Notes: a model not told the origin generated them from the letters alone. A stretch of 64,000 bases of DNA from Cohnella baijiui (GCF_020731285.1 NZ_JAJFOW010000022.1:40232-104231), one strand, 5' to 3'; positions 44,475 to 53,755 are shown, numbered from the stretch's first letter. Numbers and translations: made by a program.

Positions 44475-44610
44475 CTGCGCCGTAGACGCGGGGGTCGTAC
44501 TGATCCCAGCACCATTCCCATACGTTGCCGAGCATGTCGTCCCGAAGACGATCTTCGCCGGCCGGCAAACGCGCCATCGGATACTCGGCCGCGCCCGGAC
44601 GCGAATCCGT
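44475..44610 (-). pseudogene. Remnant of a formylglycine-generating-enzyme (FGE-sulfatase) family gene
   Basis: A frame right after the DUF4180 stop encodes DDMLGNVWEWCWDQYDPRVYG, which is the core block of FGE/SUMF1-type proteins (DMLGNVWEW). The sequence before and after it does not continue the family, and the full domain would be some 250 residues. This is a decayed fragment, probably left by a deletion. Confidence 0.6.
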
Positions 44611-44999
44611 CACCGCTGCCTTTCGTTGCCGTTCCCGATGGCGCTCAGCTTTTCGATCGCCTCCTGCTCGGTCGGCAAGAAAAATAGATCGGAGCCGTGG
44701 TTGGATTCGTAGATGAAATCCCGCAGGCTTCGGCTATCATAGCCGCTGAAGTCGCCGACGATTGCCGCCTTCACGCCGTAGTTGATGAACTTTTGCGCGA
44801 TTTCCCCGGCCAGGCGGGTCTTCAATTCGAAAAACCGCTCGCTCAGCAAAGCTTTCTCGACGACGATCCGGTCGCAGCCCGTTTCGTACCAGACCGTCGC
44901 TATCATGTCCAAAGCGGCCTGGACGTCGTCGATTTCCGACGCGCCGCCCTTCGCGATCGCGATCGCGATACCGTCTTGCTCCACCTTCGTCAAATTCAT
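44610..44999 (-). CDS. DUF4180 protein
   Basis: 129 residues, no signal or membrane segment. The pattern (ALLSERFFELKTRLAGEIAQKF, then VKAAIVGDFSGYDSRSLRDFIYESN) is that of the DUF4180 family, small cytosolic proteins of unknown role often encoded beside TetR or PadR-type regulators. It lies 11 bp after the TetR gene and shares its operator. Confidence 0.82.
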   Translation of the reverse strand: MNLTKVEQDGIAIAIAKGGASEIDDVQAALDMIATVWYETGCDRIVVEKALLSERFFELKTRLAGEIAQKFINYGVKAAIVGDFSGYDSRSLRDFIYESNHGSDLFFLPTEQEAIEKLSAIGNGNERQR

Positions 45000-45010
45000 C
45001 CCAAGTCCTC

Positions 45011-45667
45011 CTATTGGCCTGTCATGAGTATGCGCACGTAATCCTCGCAGATCGCACGGTTGTCTTGCCCGTTCGGCGTCTGCAGCTCCGCGACCCGAAA
45101 AAAGCTGAGACCGATGACCATCGCCAGCAAGCCGTACGCGGCGCTGTGCGGATCGGGGACGGATTTCTGCCCCGCCCGGCGACCGGAATCGATAATCTTC
45201 GATATGCCTTGAAGATCCGCCGCGTAGCTCTGGGAAACGATCTCCCGCAGCTTGGGGTCCAAGACCGCCTTGGAAAAAAACTGGACGAAGAGCCTGCCTT
45301 GGTCTTCGTACGGGATCGTCATGCGCCCAACCCCTTCCAGCCCGGAGACGTCGATCCGCCGGTCTTCAACGTCGCGGGCGACCGGCAGAATGTGCTTCAA
45401 GGTGATGTCCATCTTCTCCTGGGCGGTCATCTCCGGAAGAATCTCCGCCTGGATCTTCGCGCCGTAATAAGCCAAAAACGCCTTGAACGCATCGGTCGTC
45501 AGCCCGTCTTTATTTTGAAAATAATAAACGATGACGCCCTTGGAGCAGCCCGCGTACTCGGCCACCTTATCCAGGGTCATGCCTTCGATGCCGTATTGGC
45601 TGATACAGGTCAAGGCAGCGTTGATCACCTCTGCGCGACGCTTCGGCTCCGCTCCTACTTTCGGCAT
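45011..45667 (-). CDS. TetR-family regulator
   Basis: 218 residues, ATG at 45667 with AAAAGGAG 10 nt upstream. The N-terminal helix-turn-helix (about 10-55) is clear: RAEVINAALTCISQYGIEGMTLDKVAEYAG and SKGVIVYYFQNKD (each shortened here to the known TetR shape). The C-terminal ligand domain is all-helical and not assignable. It lies directly downstream of a 34-bp palindrome and is co-transcribed with the DUF4180 gene, so it is probably self-repressing. Confidence 0.9.
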   Translation of the reverse strand: MPKVGAEPKRRAEVINAALTCISQYGIEGMTLDKVAEYAGCSKGVIVYYFQNKDGLTTDAFKAFLAYYGAKIQAEILPEMTAQEKMDITLKHILPVARDVEDRRIDVSGLEGVGRMTIPYEDQGRLFVQFFSKAVLDPKLREIVSQSYAADLQGISKIIDSGRRAGQKSVPDPHSAAYGLLAMVIGLSFFRVAELQTPNGQDNRAICEDYVRILMTGQ

Positions 45668-45680
45668 GAATGTAGACTCC

Positions 45681-45714
45681 TTTTATTTATACTGACCAGT
45701 CAGAATAAATAAAA
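45681..45714. promoter_or_regulatory. TetR operator palindrome
   Basis: A 34-bp inverted repeat with one mismatched pair. The centre CTGACCAGTCAG (45692-45703) is the classic TetR-family half-site pair; AT-rich arms TTTTATTTAT / ATAAATAAAA flank it. It lies 13 bp upstream of the tetR start. Confidence 0.85.
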
Positions 45715-45724
45715 GATACCAAAG

Positions 45725-45753
45725 GGCGCCATCATTGTCAATGATCTGGCGCC
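45725..45753. repeat. Inverted repeat downstream of a lost gene
   Basis: GGCGCCA / TGGCGCC outer arms and CATTG / CAATG inner arms, next to the TetR operator. Could be an operator or a weak terminator. Confidence 0.45.
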
Positions 45754-45841
45754 AGGATGATCCGGCATCGGATGGGGAAAGATGGAAAGTGGAGCGCGGC
45801 CATTCGTCCGCCAAACCGGCTCCGACGACAGGATGGTCCCA

Positions 45842-45940
45842 ATGAGTCCAGATACGCACGAACACGCCGGCAAACCGCCGGCCGTCACGACCGTTCAAAT
45901 CCTGTTGTATCTTTCCTGCGCGGTGAACGTGGTGAACGGC
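45842..45940 (+). pseudogene. Possible 5' remnant of a membrane-protein gene
   Basis: A frame beginning MSPDTHEHAGKPPAVTTVQ continues into LLYLSCAVNVVNG, which looks like the start and first helix of a small membrane protein, then turns into unrelated sequence where the convergent hydrolase gene ends (45971). It lies divergently from tetR behind the operator, where a regulated gene would be expected. The evidence is pattern only. Confidence 0.35.
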
Positions 45941-45970
45941 AATCGTCCAAACCAGGTCAAGGAGCGTCGA

Positions 45971-46792
45971 TCAACTCGATGCCCGATGAAGCGTGTTCCG
46001 CAGAACATCGGCCCACTCCCGTGGCCGATCGAAAAAAGAAAGGTGATGGCCGGGAAACGTCACCATCTCGCAGCCGAGCCTTTCTGCCAAGATCGGAGCG
46101 GTGCGACCATAATATTTCCCCTTACCCAGCGTCATTTGGCCGGCAGCCACAAACATTCTCACCCCGTTTTGCTTGATCCTCGCGATATCGGGCATATAAT
46201 TCACGCTCGGGATCATCTCATGGCGGATTAAGAACCGCTCGTTGTTCGCTTCCGATACGCGTTGTTGAAAGTCCTTCGGAACGGTTTTAAAGGCGCTGAA
46301 CGGGATGGACAAAGATAAATTGAATCGGAAGCTGGCCGCTTGTACGCCGAATCGAAAGGACGTCCGATACACGTTGGCGAAAAACCGCAGCCATTTTTCC
46401 GCATCCGGCAGGACCCGGACGACGGGCGGTTCGTGAATGACCATCGCTTTGACGGATTGCGGATGATTGGCCGCCATTTCCAGTGCGAAAACAGCCCCTC
46501 CGCTATTCCCAAAAACGTAGGCCGACGAGTGTCCGGCAGCTTGCAATACCGCGACCGCGTCCCTGGCCTGTTGGCTCACCTCGAAATTTTGCGGCGCGTT
46601 ACGGGTACTGCGGGAATTGCCCCGGCGGTCGTACGTGATCACCTGGTATTCGTCGGCCAGCATGTCGGCCACATACGTATAAAAGCCCGCATCCCCGTTC
46701 CCGCCGGCAATCATTATGAGCGGCTCCCCTTCTCCCCGCACTTCGTAATAGAGATTGTCGCCTTCGGTTGTCACAAGTCCGGATTTGATCAT
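45971..46792 (-). CDS. Alpha/beta hydrolase
   Basis: 273 residues. The fold is visible from MIAGGNGDAGFYTYVADMLA and VITYDRRGNSRST (about 45-57); nucleophile elbow GNSGG with the Ser at about 97, acid region near MFVAAGQMTL, and the His in FPGHHLSFFD. Cytosolic esterase or haloperoxidase-like enzyme with unknown substrate. GGAGGGAGACC precedes the ATG. Last gene of the MarR operon. Confidence 0.88.
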   Translation of the reverse strand: MIKSGLVTTEGDNLYYEVRGEGEPLIMIAGGNGDAGFYTYVADMLADEYQVITYDRRGNSRSTRNAPQNFEVSQQARDAVAVLQAAGHSSAYVFGNSGGAVFALEMAANHPQSVKAMVIHEPPVVRVLPDAEKWLRFFANVYRTSFRFGVQAASFRFNLSLSIPFSAFKTVPKDFQQRVSEANNERFLIRHEMIPSVNYMPDIARIKQNGVRMFVAAGQMTLGKGKYYGRTAPILAERLGCEMVTFPGHHLSFFDRPREWADVLRNTLHRASS

Positions 46793-46814
46793 ACGGTCTC
46801 CCTCCTGCTTCTAT

Positions 46815-47213
46815 CTATTTACGAATCTTTAAAAATGAAGTAGATCCTCGTGCCAATGCGAGCGCTCCCCAAAACAGGGCGAGCGCCAAAACGGGATGAA
46901 GCGCCCCTGCGATGCCATGTGCCGTGTAATATTGAACATTGAATAGGACGAACAAACCTAGACTTCCCCAGATGAATTTCCGGGAAAGCTTCCCGACGAA
47001 GCCCAGAATAAAAAGAATGATCGAAAGATATTCAAACAGGTGCACGAACGTCCGATGCCAATTCCAGGCTTCCGAATCTTCGAACAACGCGATGCCAGCC
47101 AAAAGGACTTGCACGACGATACAAATCAACAGCACCCACGCGAGAATGGAATACGCCCATCGGCCGTATCTCACCCGGGATGACATCATTTCATTCGTTT
47201 CGATGGCCACCAT
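46815..47213 (-). CDS. DUF6220 four-helix membrane protein
   Basis: 132 residues with four membrane helices (about 20-42, 55-75, 82-100 and 105-125) and the pattern WNWHRTFVHLFEYLSIILF with HGIAGALHPVLALALFW, which fits DUF6220. Role unknown; possibly quinone- or haem-linked because of the conserved His residues, but this is speculative. ATG has AAGGGAG 5 nt upstream. Middle gene of the MarR operon. Confidence 0.75.
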   Translation of the reverse strand: MVAIETNEMMSSRVRYGRWAYSILAWVLLICIVVQVLLAGIALFEDSEAWNWHRTFVHLFEYLSIILFILGFVGKLSRKFIWGSLGLFVLFNVQYYTAHGIAGALHPVLALALFWGALALARGSTSFLKIRK

Positions 47214-47227
47214 TCAAGCTCCCTTCG

Positions 47228-47704
47228 TCAGATGTAATTGTCCAATCCCAGTTTTTTGAGTTCTTCGGCAATCTGACCGTAGATTTTGTTCAACGTCTCA
47301 TAGAGCCGGCTTTTTTCCTCTTCGCTTAACGGACTGAAAAATTCGCTGTCTCTCTCGATTCTCGTCTGATGCATTCTTTCGTGTTCCAGGTAGATTTCTC
47401 GACCCGTGTCCGTAAGCTTGAAGTAGACTTCCTTCCGATTGTCCGGCTTTTGGTATCGTTCGATGGCTCCCGTCTCGACCAATCGCTTGGTTACTTTGCT
47501 GATCGCGCCTTTGGTCACTTGAAAGGCATTGGCCAATTTGGACACATTGGCATCCTGCATCTTCTCGATGAAGTCGATGCAATGTACTTCCATAAACGTG
47601 TTCTCTCGCATGAACTTGAATTTCTTCTCTTCCATCGTCTTGATCAAGTGATGCCGCTCCGATACTCGATTGAAAATACGGCTTAATTCCTCGTCCCGAA
47701 CCAT
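47228..47704 (-). CDS. MarR-family regulator
   Basis: 158 residues from the ATG at 47704 (GGAGGAGGTG upstream); a longer frame adds an unsupported leader through the operator. The winged helix shows ANVSKLANAFQVTKGAISKVTK and the wing ERYQKPDNRKEVYFKLTDTG, typical of MarR. It is the first gene of a three-gene operon with a membrane protein and a hydrolase and lies next to a dyad, so auto-repression relieved by a small aromatic or other ligand is likely. Confidence 0.9.
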   Translation of the reverse strand: MVRDEELSRIFNRVSERHHLIKTMEEKKFKFMRENTFMEVHCIDFIEKMQDANVSKLANAFQVTKGAISKVTKRLVETGAIERYQKPDNRKEVYFKLTDTGREIYLEHERMHQTRIERDSEFFSPLSEEEKSRLYETLNKIYGQIAEELKKLGLDNYI

Positions 47705-47719
47705 GCGACACCTCCTCCA

Positions 47720-47744
47720 ATATTGTTTACTTAGGAAACAATAT
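47720..47744. promoter_or_regulatory. MarR operator
   Basis: ATATTGTTT (47720-47728) and AAACAATAT (47736-47744), perfect 9-bp arms around 7 bp, directly upstream of the marR ribosome site. A further TTGTTTCC half-site lies at about 47759. Confidence 0.82.
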
Positions 47745-47807
47745 AAGGGTAACTGATTTTTGTTTCCTTTGTCAACAAAATTGCATGCAATACGGTTCAT
47801 CTCATGC

Positions 47808-47831
47808 AAAAACACGCCGGAACCGGCGTGT
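47808..47831 (-). terminator. Terminator of the BTAD-STAND regulator gene
   Basis: ACACGCCGG / CCGGCGTGT stem (47812-47831) with a five-T tract on the minus strand, about 40 nt past the stop at 47873. Confidence 0.85.
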
Positions 47832-47872
47832 CTGCATGAACGATGGGGAGAGCCGAATCAACGTGAGCTGAA

Positions 47873-50800
47873 TCAATCAAGCCCTATAAACCGATCGACT
47901 TCCGCCAACAGGTTCGGCGAAATGGGTGCTTGCTGCACGACCTCGGCCGCGTGCTTCGGCATCGGGCGCGCTTCGATGAATTCGTTGAAGCCGCCGAGCT
48001 CGCGCAAACGGCCGGCATATTCCTGTTTGCCCGACTTCCGGTACAGGACTTCGTTCAGGGAGAACGCCGCGGTCCGAAGCTCGAGGGAATCGGGCATCAG
48101 CCGCCACATCGCAAAGCGAATGGCAGCCTGCTCCCGCTTGTCGGCGTATTGTTCCGCCATTCGTTGCAGTTCGTCCCTCGCTTCGCCGGGGCCGATCCGT
48201 CCCAAACGCGTCTTGAGCTGCAGCAGTTGCGCAGTAAGCTTGACCTGCAAATCCCGCCGCTTCAGCCGAACGGCCATCTTCAGCGCCTCATCGGCGACCT
48301 CCGCGGCGCTTTCGAATTGATGTTGCCGCTCCCTCAGCAAGCCCGTGAAATAGAGCGCCTCGCATTCGAAGAAGGGGATGCGAAGCTGCTTCGTTAACCG
48401 CGCCGAACGTTCGATCCAACGACCGGCCTCCTCGTAACGATGCTGTTCCATCAGATTGCAGCCTTCGATGCCGAGCACGACGGATGCAATATGCCAATCC
48501 TGAATCCGGATCGCTTCTTCCAGGCAGAAGGCGATGCATTGCTCCGCCTGCAGGCGGGAGCCTAGCAAATGATAATACTTGCCCAGCATGCCGATCCCCA
48601 TGGCAAAACCCATTCGCGCCCCGGTCGACTTGCCGGTCTCCAGCTTCTCGACGATGGCGTTGTACGCGTAGTCCATATCGTCCGTTTCAAAATAAACCAA
48701 AGCCAGTCCGCCCATCGCTTCGCCGACGAAAAACGCGTCCCGGATTTCCGTGGCAAGGGCGACTTGTCTCCCGAACCAATCTATCGCAAGATCGTATTCG
48801 CATTGATCGTAATGCAGAAAGCCGATCATGCCGAGGAACCGGGCATCGTCTTGCGTCTGCTTTCCGGTACGTGACAGTTCCATTCTTTCCATGAGGTAGC
48901 GAAGCGACTTGTCATAGCTAGCCATAAAGTAATGCAAAATACCGAGCATTCCATAAGCGAAGCTGAGTCCGTCATGGTTCTCCGTCAGCTTGAAGTGGCA
49001 GGAAGCTCTTTCCAGATGGAATCCGGCCTCCTCGTATTTGCCCATCAGGCGCAGGCAGTTGCCGAGCGCGACGTCGCAGTAGGACCGTTCATCGAGCGTG
49101 ACCAAGCTTCCGTGTCGCGCCAGCCAACGCTTGTAAGTGTTCTCCGCTTCGTTCCAGTCCCCCGTCACGATCAAAGCGTCGCCTAGCTTCATCAGGACGG
49201 ACAAGGTCCGTTCGGGAGGCAGCAGGTCGAACAGCTTCCGATAATAACGGATTCTCGTCTCATTGGCATAGATCTTCTCTGCCGCCGCCGCGGCCATTTC
49301 ATAGTAGGCGATGGCTTCCCGTTCCATTCCCGCGAGTTCGTAGTGAAAGGCGATTTCACCGGCAAAGGCCTCGATCTGCCCGCGGTGATAGGCGAGCAGA
49401 CCTTCCGCGATTTTCCGATGGCACCTTTGCCGCCTGCCCTCATTGTTGAGCTTGTACGCGGTTTCCTTCAGGATGTCATGGGTAAAGCGGTAATTCCCGC
49501 CCACCGCCTCCTGCAAAACCTTCAATTGCACCAACTGCTCCGCGCGCGAGAGAATCTCTTCCTCCCCGGTGTCCGTTACCATCGTCAATTGAGCCGCGGA
49601 GACGGGCCTTCCGACGGCGGCGATGATCGCCGCAAGCCGGCGATTGGCCGGCGACAGCCTGTTCAACCGGTTCTCGATCACGGTTTTCGCCACTTGCGAC
49701 AGACGGAATTCGCCGCCGCCCGCGCCCGTTTGCCATTCCCGCAGCGTTTCTACAATAAACAGCGGATTGCCGCCGGTTTCCGCATATAAATCCAAGGAAT
49801 GACGGTCCGCCAACGCAACGCCGACCGTTGCGGCCGCCAAGCGCGCCGTTTCGTCCCGGCTCAGCGGAGCCAGCTCGATTTCGGTCAGCTTGCGCTCGGA
49901 CCGAAGCTCGCCCAGCGCATGCGCGACGGCATTGCCCGCATCCTCATCCGTTCTCATCGTCGCCACGATGAGCAGCTTGGCCTTGGAATCGGCGCGGAGC
50001 AGATAGGAAAGCAGCAGAAGCGTCTCTTCGTCGCTCCACTGGATATCGTCCAGAAGAAGCAACAGCGGCCCGTTGGCCAGCAGCATCCGTTCGATCGCTT
50101 CATACCACTGGTTCAACTGCCACTTCTCTTGAATCGGATGCGGTTGCGGCAAGTCCGGGTATCGTTCCGATAGTTCAGGAAGGAGACGCGCCAGTTCGGA
50201 CAGCCACACCGAACCGAGCTTCGGCAGCGGGAGGCTCCGGAGCCAGCCGGTTATCGGCGTATAGGATAGCGACTTGACAGACGGATAGCAGCCGGCAAAG
50301 GCCGTTTGAATCCCTAAACTTTCCATGAAGGCCTTGAATTCAAGAGCCAGCCGGGATTTTCCGATTCCCGACTCCCCCTTGAATACAAGCATGGCGTTTC
50401 CGCCGGCCACGATTTTCTTCCAGGCGCCCAGCAGGCTTTCCCACTCGCCGATTCTGCCGATCAGCGGCGCTTTGCCGGGCAAAACCTCCGAATCCCCGCT
50501 CCCGTTTTTGGTCAGTCGCTCGTACAAATGCAGCGTCTCTTCCGAAGGACCGATGCCGAGTTCGGCTTTCAAGTGATCGCGCAGCTTTCGATAAATTTGC
50601 GCGACGCCAGCTCTATCGTTATTCAAAGCGTGCAGCCGCATCGCCGCGCGATACGTTTCCTCCCTTAACGGGTCCTGCACAAGCAGCTTCTGCGCGAAAA
50701 ACAGCGCCGACGCATATTCCCGCTGACGTTCCAAACCCGAGATGAGCTTGTCTAGCGCGGTCAAATACGTTTGCGCCAACCGCTCCCGCCTGGCCGCGAG

Positions 50801-51211
50801 CCATTCTTCCCCGGACGCGGGCAGCAGTTCTCCTCTATACAGCTCTACCGCCCTGCGCAGCTCGCGGACTGTCGTCCCTTGAGCTGCCTGTTCGAATTCG
50901 CGCACATCCGAATAGATAGGCAGCTCCGGATTCAGTCGGATGGATGCGTGCGTAATCTTCAGATAGCGGTCGATTCGCGGAACGGATTCCCGCAGGTCGT
51001 GCAGAAGCTTCCGCAAGTTGGTCAACGCTTGCTTTTCGGCGGAGTCGGGCCAGAAATGAAAGGCGATTTGTTTTCTGCTTGGAGATGCATCCCATTCGAG
51101 AATCAAGTAAGTCAGCAGCAGCACGGCTTTTTTTCCGGGAATTTCCGAGAGGTCTTCGCCGTCGAGGGTCATTTTCAAACTGCCTAACAGTTGAAAATCG
51201 AAGCCGGCCAA
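47873..51211 (-). CDS. BTAD-STAND regulator with TPR repeats (full length)
   Basis: 1112 residues from the TTG at 51211: GGGAGG sits 7 nt upstream, and the resulting start MAGFDFQLLGSLK aligns exactly with the start of the paralogue at 55786-57213 (MVHGEFQMLGSLK). N-terminal winged helix plus BTAD (about 1-245; SRKQIAFHFWPDSAEKQALTN...REFEQAAQG). P-loop ATPase of the AAA/STAND type (about 265-560; FKGESGIGKSRLAL, LLLLLDDIQW). TPR-like helical repeats fill about 590-1100. There is no C-terminal LuxR helix-turn-helix; DNA binding should be N-terminal. Such proteins integrate a signal through the ATPase and TPR and activate genes; targets are probably the propeller/SLH operons. Confidence 0.88.
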   Translation of the reverse strand: MAGFDFQLLGSLKMTLDGEDLSEIPGKKAVLLLTYLILEWDASPSRKQIAFHFWPDSAEKQALTNLRKLLHDLRESVPRIDRYLKITHASIRLNPELPIYSDVREFEQAAQGTTVRELRRAVELYRGELLPASGEEWLAARRERLAQTYLTALDKLISGLERQREYASALFFAQKLLVQDPLREETYRAAMRLHALNNDRAGVAQIYRKLRDHLKAELGIGPSEETLHLYERLTKNGSGDSEVLPGKAPLIGRIGEWESLLGAWKKIVAGGNAMLVFKGESGIGKSRLALEFKAFMESLGIQTAFAGCYPSVKSLSYTPITGWLRSLPLPKLGSVWLSELARLLPELSERYPDLPQPHPIQEKWQLNQWYEAIERMLLANGPLLLLLDDIQWSDEETLLLLSYLLRADSKAKLLIVATMRTDEDAGNAVAHALGELRSERKLTEIELAPLSRDETARLAAATVGVALADRHSLDLYAETGGNPLFIVETLREWQTGAGGGEFRLSQVAKTVIENRLNRLSPANRRLAAIIAAVGRPVSAAQLTMVTDTGEEEILSRAEQLVQLKVLQEAVGGNYRFTHDILKETAYKLNNEGRRQRCHRKIAEGLLAYHRGQIEAFAGEIAFHYELAGMEREAIAYYEMAAAAAEKIYANETRIRYYRKLFDLLPPERTLSVLMKLGDALIVTGDWNEAENTYKRWLARHGSLVTLDERSYCDVALGNCLRLMGKYEEAGFHLERASCHFKLTENHDGLSFAYGMLGILHYFMASYDKSLRYLMERMELSRTGKQTQDDARFLGMIGFLHYDQCEYDLAIDWFGRQVALATEIRDAFFVGEAMGGLALVYFETDDMDYAYNAIVEKLETGKSTGARMGFAMGIGMLGKYYHLLGSRLQAEQCIAFCLEEAIRIQDWHIASVVLGIEGCNLMEQHRYEEAGRWIERSARLTKQLRIPFFECEALYFTGLLRERQHQFESAAEVADEALKMAVRLKRRDLQVKLTAQLLQLKTRLGRIGPGEARDELQRMAEQYADKREQAAIRFAMWRLMPDSLELRTAAFSLNEVLYRKSGKQEYAGRLRELGGFNEFIEARPMPKHAAEVVQQAPISPNLLAEVDRFIGLD

Positions 51212-51288
51212 AAGGCCCCCTCCCATCGTCAATGATCTTGTTGTCCATTGTATTCGCTTACCGCGCGAAAATCCCTCTAGACTGGCGA

Positions 51289-51325
51289 GAATAAAAATAG
51301 ATCCTTTGACGAGGGTCAAAGGATC
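51289..51325 (-). terminator. Terminator of the propeller-DUF2207-LemA operon
   Basis: Perfect stem GATCCTTTGAC / GTCAAAGGATC (51300-51325) with a 4-nt loop; TATTTTTATTC follows on the minus strand. Confidence 0.88.
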
Positions 51326-51375
51326 GAAGGGGAATCCGATCGTTCCGTCCGCCTCTAGCGCGACGGCTGGATCGT

Positions 51376-51924
51376 TCAAAATTTGACTTGCGGTCCGGAC
51401 TTTTCCGCTTCATCGATCTGAAAGAACCGTTCCTGTTTAAAGTTAAACGGGCCGGCAAGCAGGTTGGCCGGAAAGCTCATGATCGCGGTATTGTAGGCTT
51501 CCACAGTGTCGTTATAAAACTGCCTCGCGAAGCGGATTTTATCCTCGATCGCGGACAGCTGCTGCTTCAAATAGAGGAAGTTTTCGTTCGCTTTCAGCTC
51601 GGGGTAGCTTTCCGCCACCATCAACAATCTGCTCATGAGTCCGGAGATTTCGCCGCTCACCGCCGCTTTGCCCTCTACCGAGCCGGCGGCAGCGTATTGC
51701 GTTCTCAGCTCGCTGACGCGGGTGAACGCCTCTTTTTCGTGCGCCGCATATCCCTTCACCGTCTCTACCAAATTGGGGATGAGGTCGAAACGGTTTTTCA
51801 AAACGACATCCACCTGCGACCAATTGTTGCGGACCCGGTTTTTCAGCATGACGAGACGGTTATAGGTGAGAATCAACCACAACAAAAGGATAACAACGAT
51901 TCCAAGGACAATATATCCGACCAT
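51376..51924 (-). CDS. lemA: LemA-family membrane protein
   Basis: 182 residues. One N-terminal membrane helix (about 3-22; YIVLGIVVILLLWLILTYN) with the body outside or inside as a helical bundle. Family pattern: RVRNNWSQVDVVLKNRFDLIP at about 30-50, EKEAFTRVSELR, AENFLYLKQQL-like ANENFLYLKQQLSAIEDKI and the C-terminal YNTAIMSFPANLLAG. LemA proteins are often encoded beside DUF2207 proteins, as here, but their role is not settled. Last gene of the operon. Confidence 0.93.
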   Translation of the reverse strand: MVGYIVLGIVVILLLWLILTYNRLVMLKNRVRNNWSQVDVVLKNRFDLIPNLVETVKGYAAHEKEAFTRVSELRTQYAAAGSVEGKAAVSGEISGLMSRLLMVAESYPELKANENFLYLKQQLSAIEDKIRFARQFYNDTVEAYNTAIMSFPANLLAGPFNFKQERFFQIDEAEKSGPQVKF

Positions 51925-51970
51925 TTCAGTTCCCCCTTACCCTAGTAAATGACAGGGAAGGCCAAGCGCC

Positions 51971-53755
51971 TTAAAATGCGCCCCGGCCCCCGCCTCCGCC
52001 GCCTCCGCCGCCGCCCGAGGAGAAGCCGCCGCCCGATCCTCTCGAGGAGGCGTTACTCTGCGCGGCGGAGATGGTCTTGTCGAAGAATTCCGCGAAATGG
52101 TCGAAATCCCGATGAAAAGCCGTGTCCGATGCCATCCAGTAGATGGAATCGGTGCTGCTGCTCCCCTGCCGGATGTCGATATGGGCCATCGCGGTCATTT
52201 TTTTCGCCACGCCTAGCGGTATCGCATAAACGAAATAGTGTTCCCACAGATGAACGGCCATCGGTTCCCTGGATTCCATTCGGCTGTAATCGGCTAGAAA
52301 CCGCTGAAACGCCCTCCACTTCGCCCGCTCGGTCGCGCCGGTCTTCGTTCGGCGATTGATTTTAAGCCCATATAAAAAGAGAGGGATCGTTAAGAATGCC
52401 AGCCATTTGTAGTCTGAGGGTACAAGGAACAACAGGGCGCAAAATTGGGCGACAAACGAGAGGATGGCGAGCTTCTGGCCCGGATTGGATTTTTCGAAAT
52501 ACCCCGTTTGCTTGGCCTCTCCGATCGCTGCGGCTTTCCAATTGGCCAACTGCCGGGCAAAGATACGGGCGTTCGCCTTTTTCTTGACGTATTGGCGAAT
52601 GTCCGAGAGAGATACTTCGTTGTTCGGGCCGAGCTGTTTGAAAAACCAGTGAATCAGAAACGTCTCGTGCTGCTTCAATCCGTCCGTTCGTTCGTCGATC
52701 AGCTTAAACCGGTAATCCGTCTTTTCTCTCCGCAAGAGACCGCCGGGTTCCTTGACAACCTCGATTTCGAGGCGTTTTTTGCGAACCAGATCGATTAGCG
52801 TGGCCAACATATCGCGGGTTTGGATTTTGAAATCCATCAAATAGCTCACGACCGCCGGCGTCACGTCGGCGGGAAGCTCGCGATAATAGGTGCCGTTCCA
52901 GTCCGGCTTCCGTTCCTTATCGAATTTGAAGTACAGAAATACGATAAGCCCCAAATTGAAGGCAAGGAGGGCGATGGCAAAGACAAGAGATCGCGGGAAC
53001 GAACTCCCGTTCGCTGCCCGCTTGCCGTCCGCGTCATCCGCCCACTTCAGCTCCTCCTGCTTGATTCGGTCAAGCATCGGCGTATTTTTGATTTTGGTGC
53101 TGCCCGGAACGTAACTACCGGGGAACAGCACGCGCGCTTCCAGCAGCTGTCCGGACTGCAAAGGGCTAACCTGGTACTCCACGGTGCCGTCCTGCGGGAT
53201 ATTCACCATTCCAGAGAGCGGCCCGTGTCCGAACGCCGATATTTCGTCCTTCATCACGCCGCCCGGCAGGTCGATACGAATACGTACCGTACCGAGGTCG
53301 CTCGGATTCGTCTTATCGAAAAATTTCCAATAGAGCTCGGCGGTATCCGCGTAAACTTGCACGATATTTTTGAACGTATAAACAAATTTGAAAACTTTCG
53401 TTTCATCGCGGGCTTTATCGTACACTTTATACTGCAATCGGTTGCCTTTTCCGGATTTGTCGAACGTGAGCGGCACTTCCTGCTGTTCCTTGATTTCGTA
53501 GGCTTGGAAGTCCCCGATGCCATCCGAACCGGAAGAATCCAACTGTACGAGGACGCCGTTAAAGGCTCCGTAGAATCGGTACGTATCCTGTTCGGTCACG
53601 CGCATATGGCCTTCCGCATCGACTTGGGCCTGAATGTCGACATCCGTAATTTCAAACGAGCGATCGGCGGCACGAACAGGATGGGCCAACAGAACCAGAA
53701 GCAGCAGACTGGCAAGACTCGCTGCGATGTTACGGGAGACAGCCATCCTCTTCAC
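51971..53755 (-). CDS. DUF2207 membrane protein with glycine-rich C-terminus
   Basis: 594 residues from the GTG at 53755, whose GTGA overlaps the stop of the propeller gene; an ATG three codons later is possible, but the extra KR residues improve the signal peptide (cleavage after HPVRAA). An extracellular beta-rich DUF2207 domain (about 30-290; FEITDVDIQAQVDAEGHM) is followed by membrane helices (about 280-305 and 440-480), a cytosolic DUF2207 C-terminal part, and a tail with a run of ten Gly. It forms a pair with the LemA gene 46 bp downstream, as in many bacteria. Function unknown; wall or membrane homeostasis is likely. Confidence 0.88.
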   Translation of the reverse strand: MKRMAVSRNIAASLASLLLLVLLAHPVRAADRSFEITDVDIQAQVDAEGHMRVTEQDTYRFYGAFNGVLVQLDSSGSDGIGDFQAYEIKEQQEVPLTFDKSGKGNRLQYKVYDKARDETKVFKFVYTFKNIVQVYADTAELYWKFFDKTNPSDLGTVRIRIDLPGGVMKDEISAFGHGPLSGMVNIPQDGTVEYQVSPLQSGQLLEARVLFPGSYVPGSTKIKNTPMLDRIKQEELKWADDADGKRAANGSSFPRSLVFAIALLAFNLGLIVFLYFKFDKERKPDWNGTYYRELPADVTPAVVSYLMDFKIQTRDMLATLIDLVRKKRLEIEVVKEPGGLLRREKTDYRFKLIDERTDGLKQHETFLIHWFFKQLGPNNEVSLSDIRQYVKKKANARIFARQLANWKAAAIGEAKQTGYFEKSNPGQKLAILSFVAQFCALLFLVPSDYKWLAFLTIPLFLYGLKINRRTKTGATERAKWRAFQRFLADYSRMESREPMAVHLWEHYFVYAIPLGVAKKMTAMAHIDIRQGSSSTDSIYWMASDTAFHRDFDHFAEFFDKTISAAQSNASSRGSGGGFSSGGGGGGGGGGRGAF

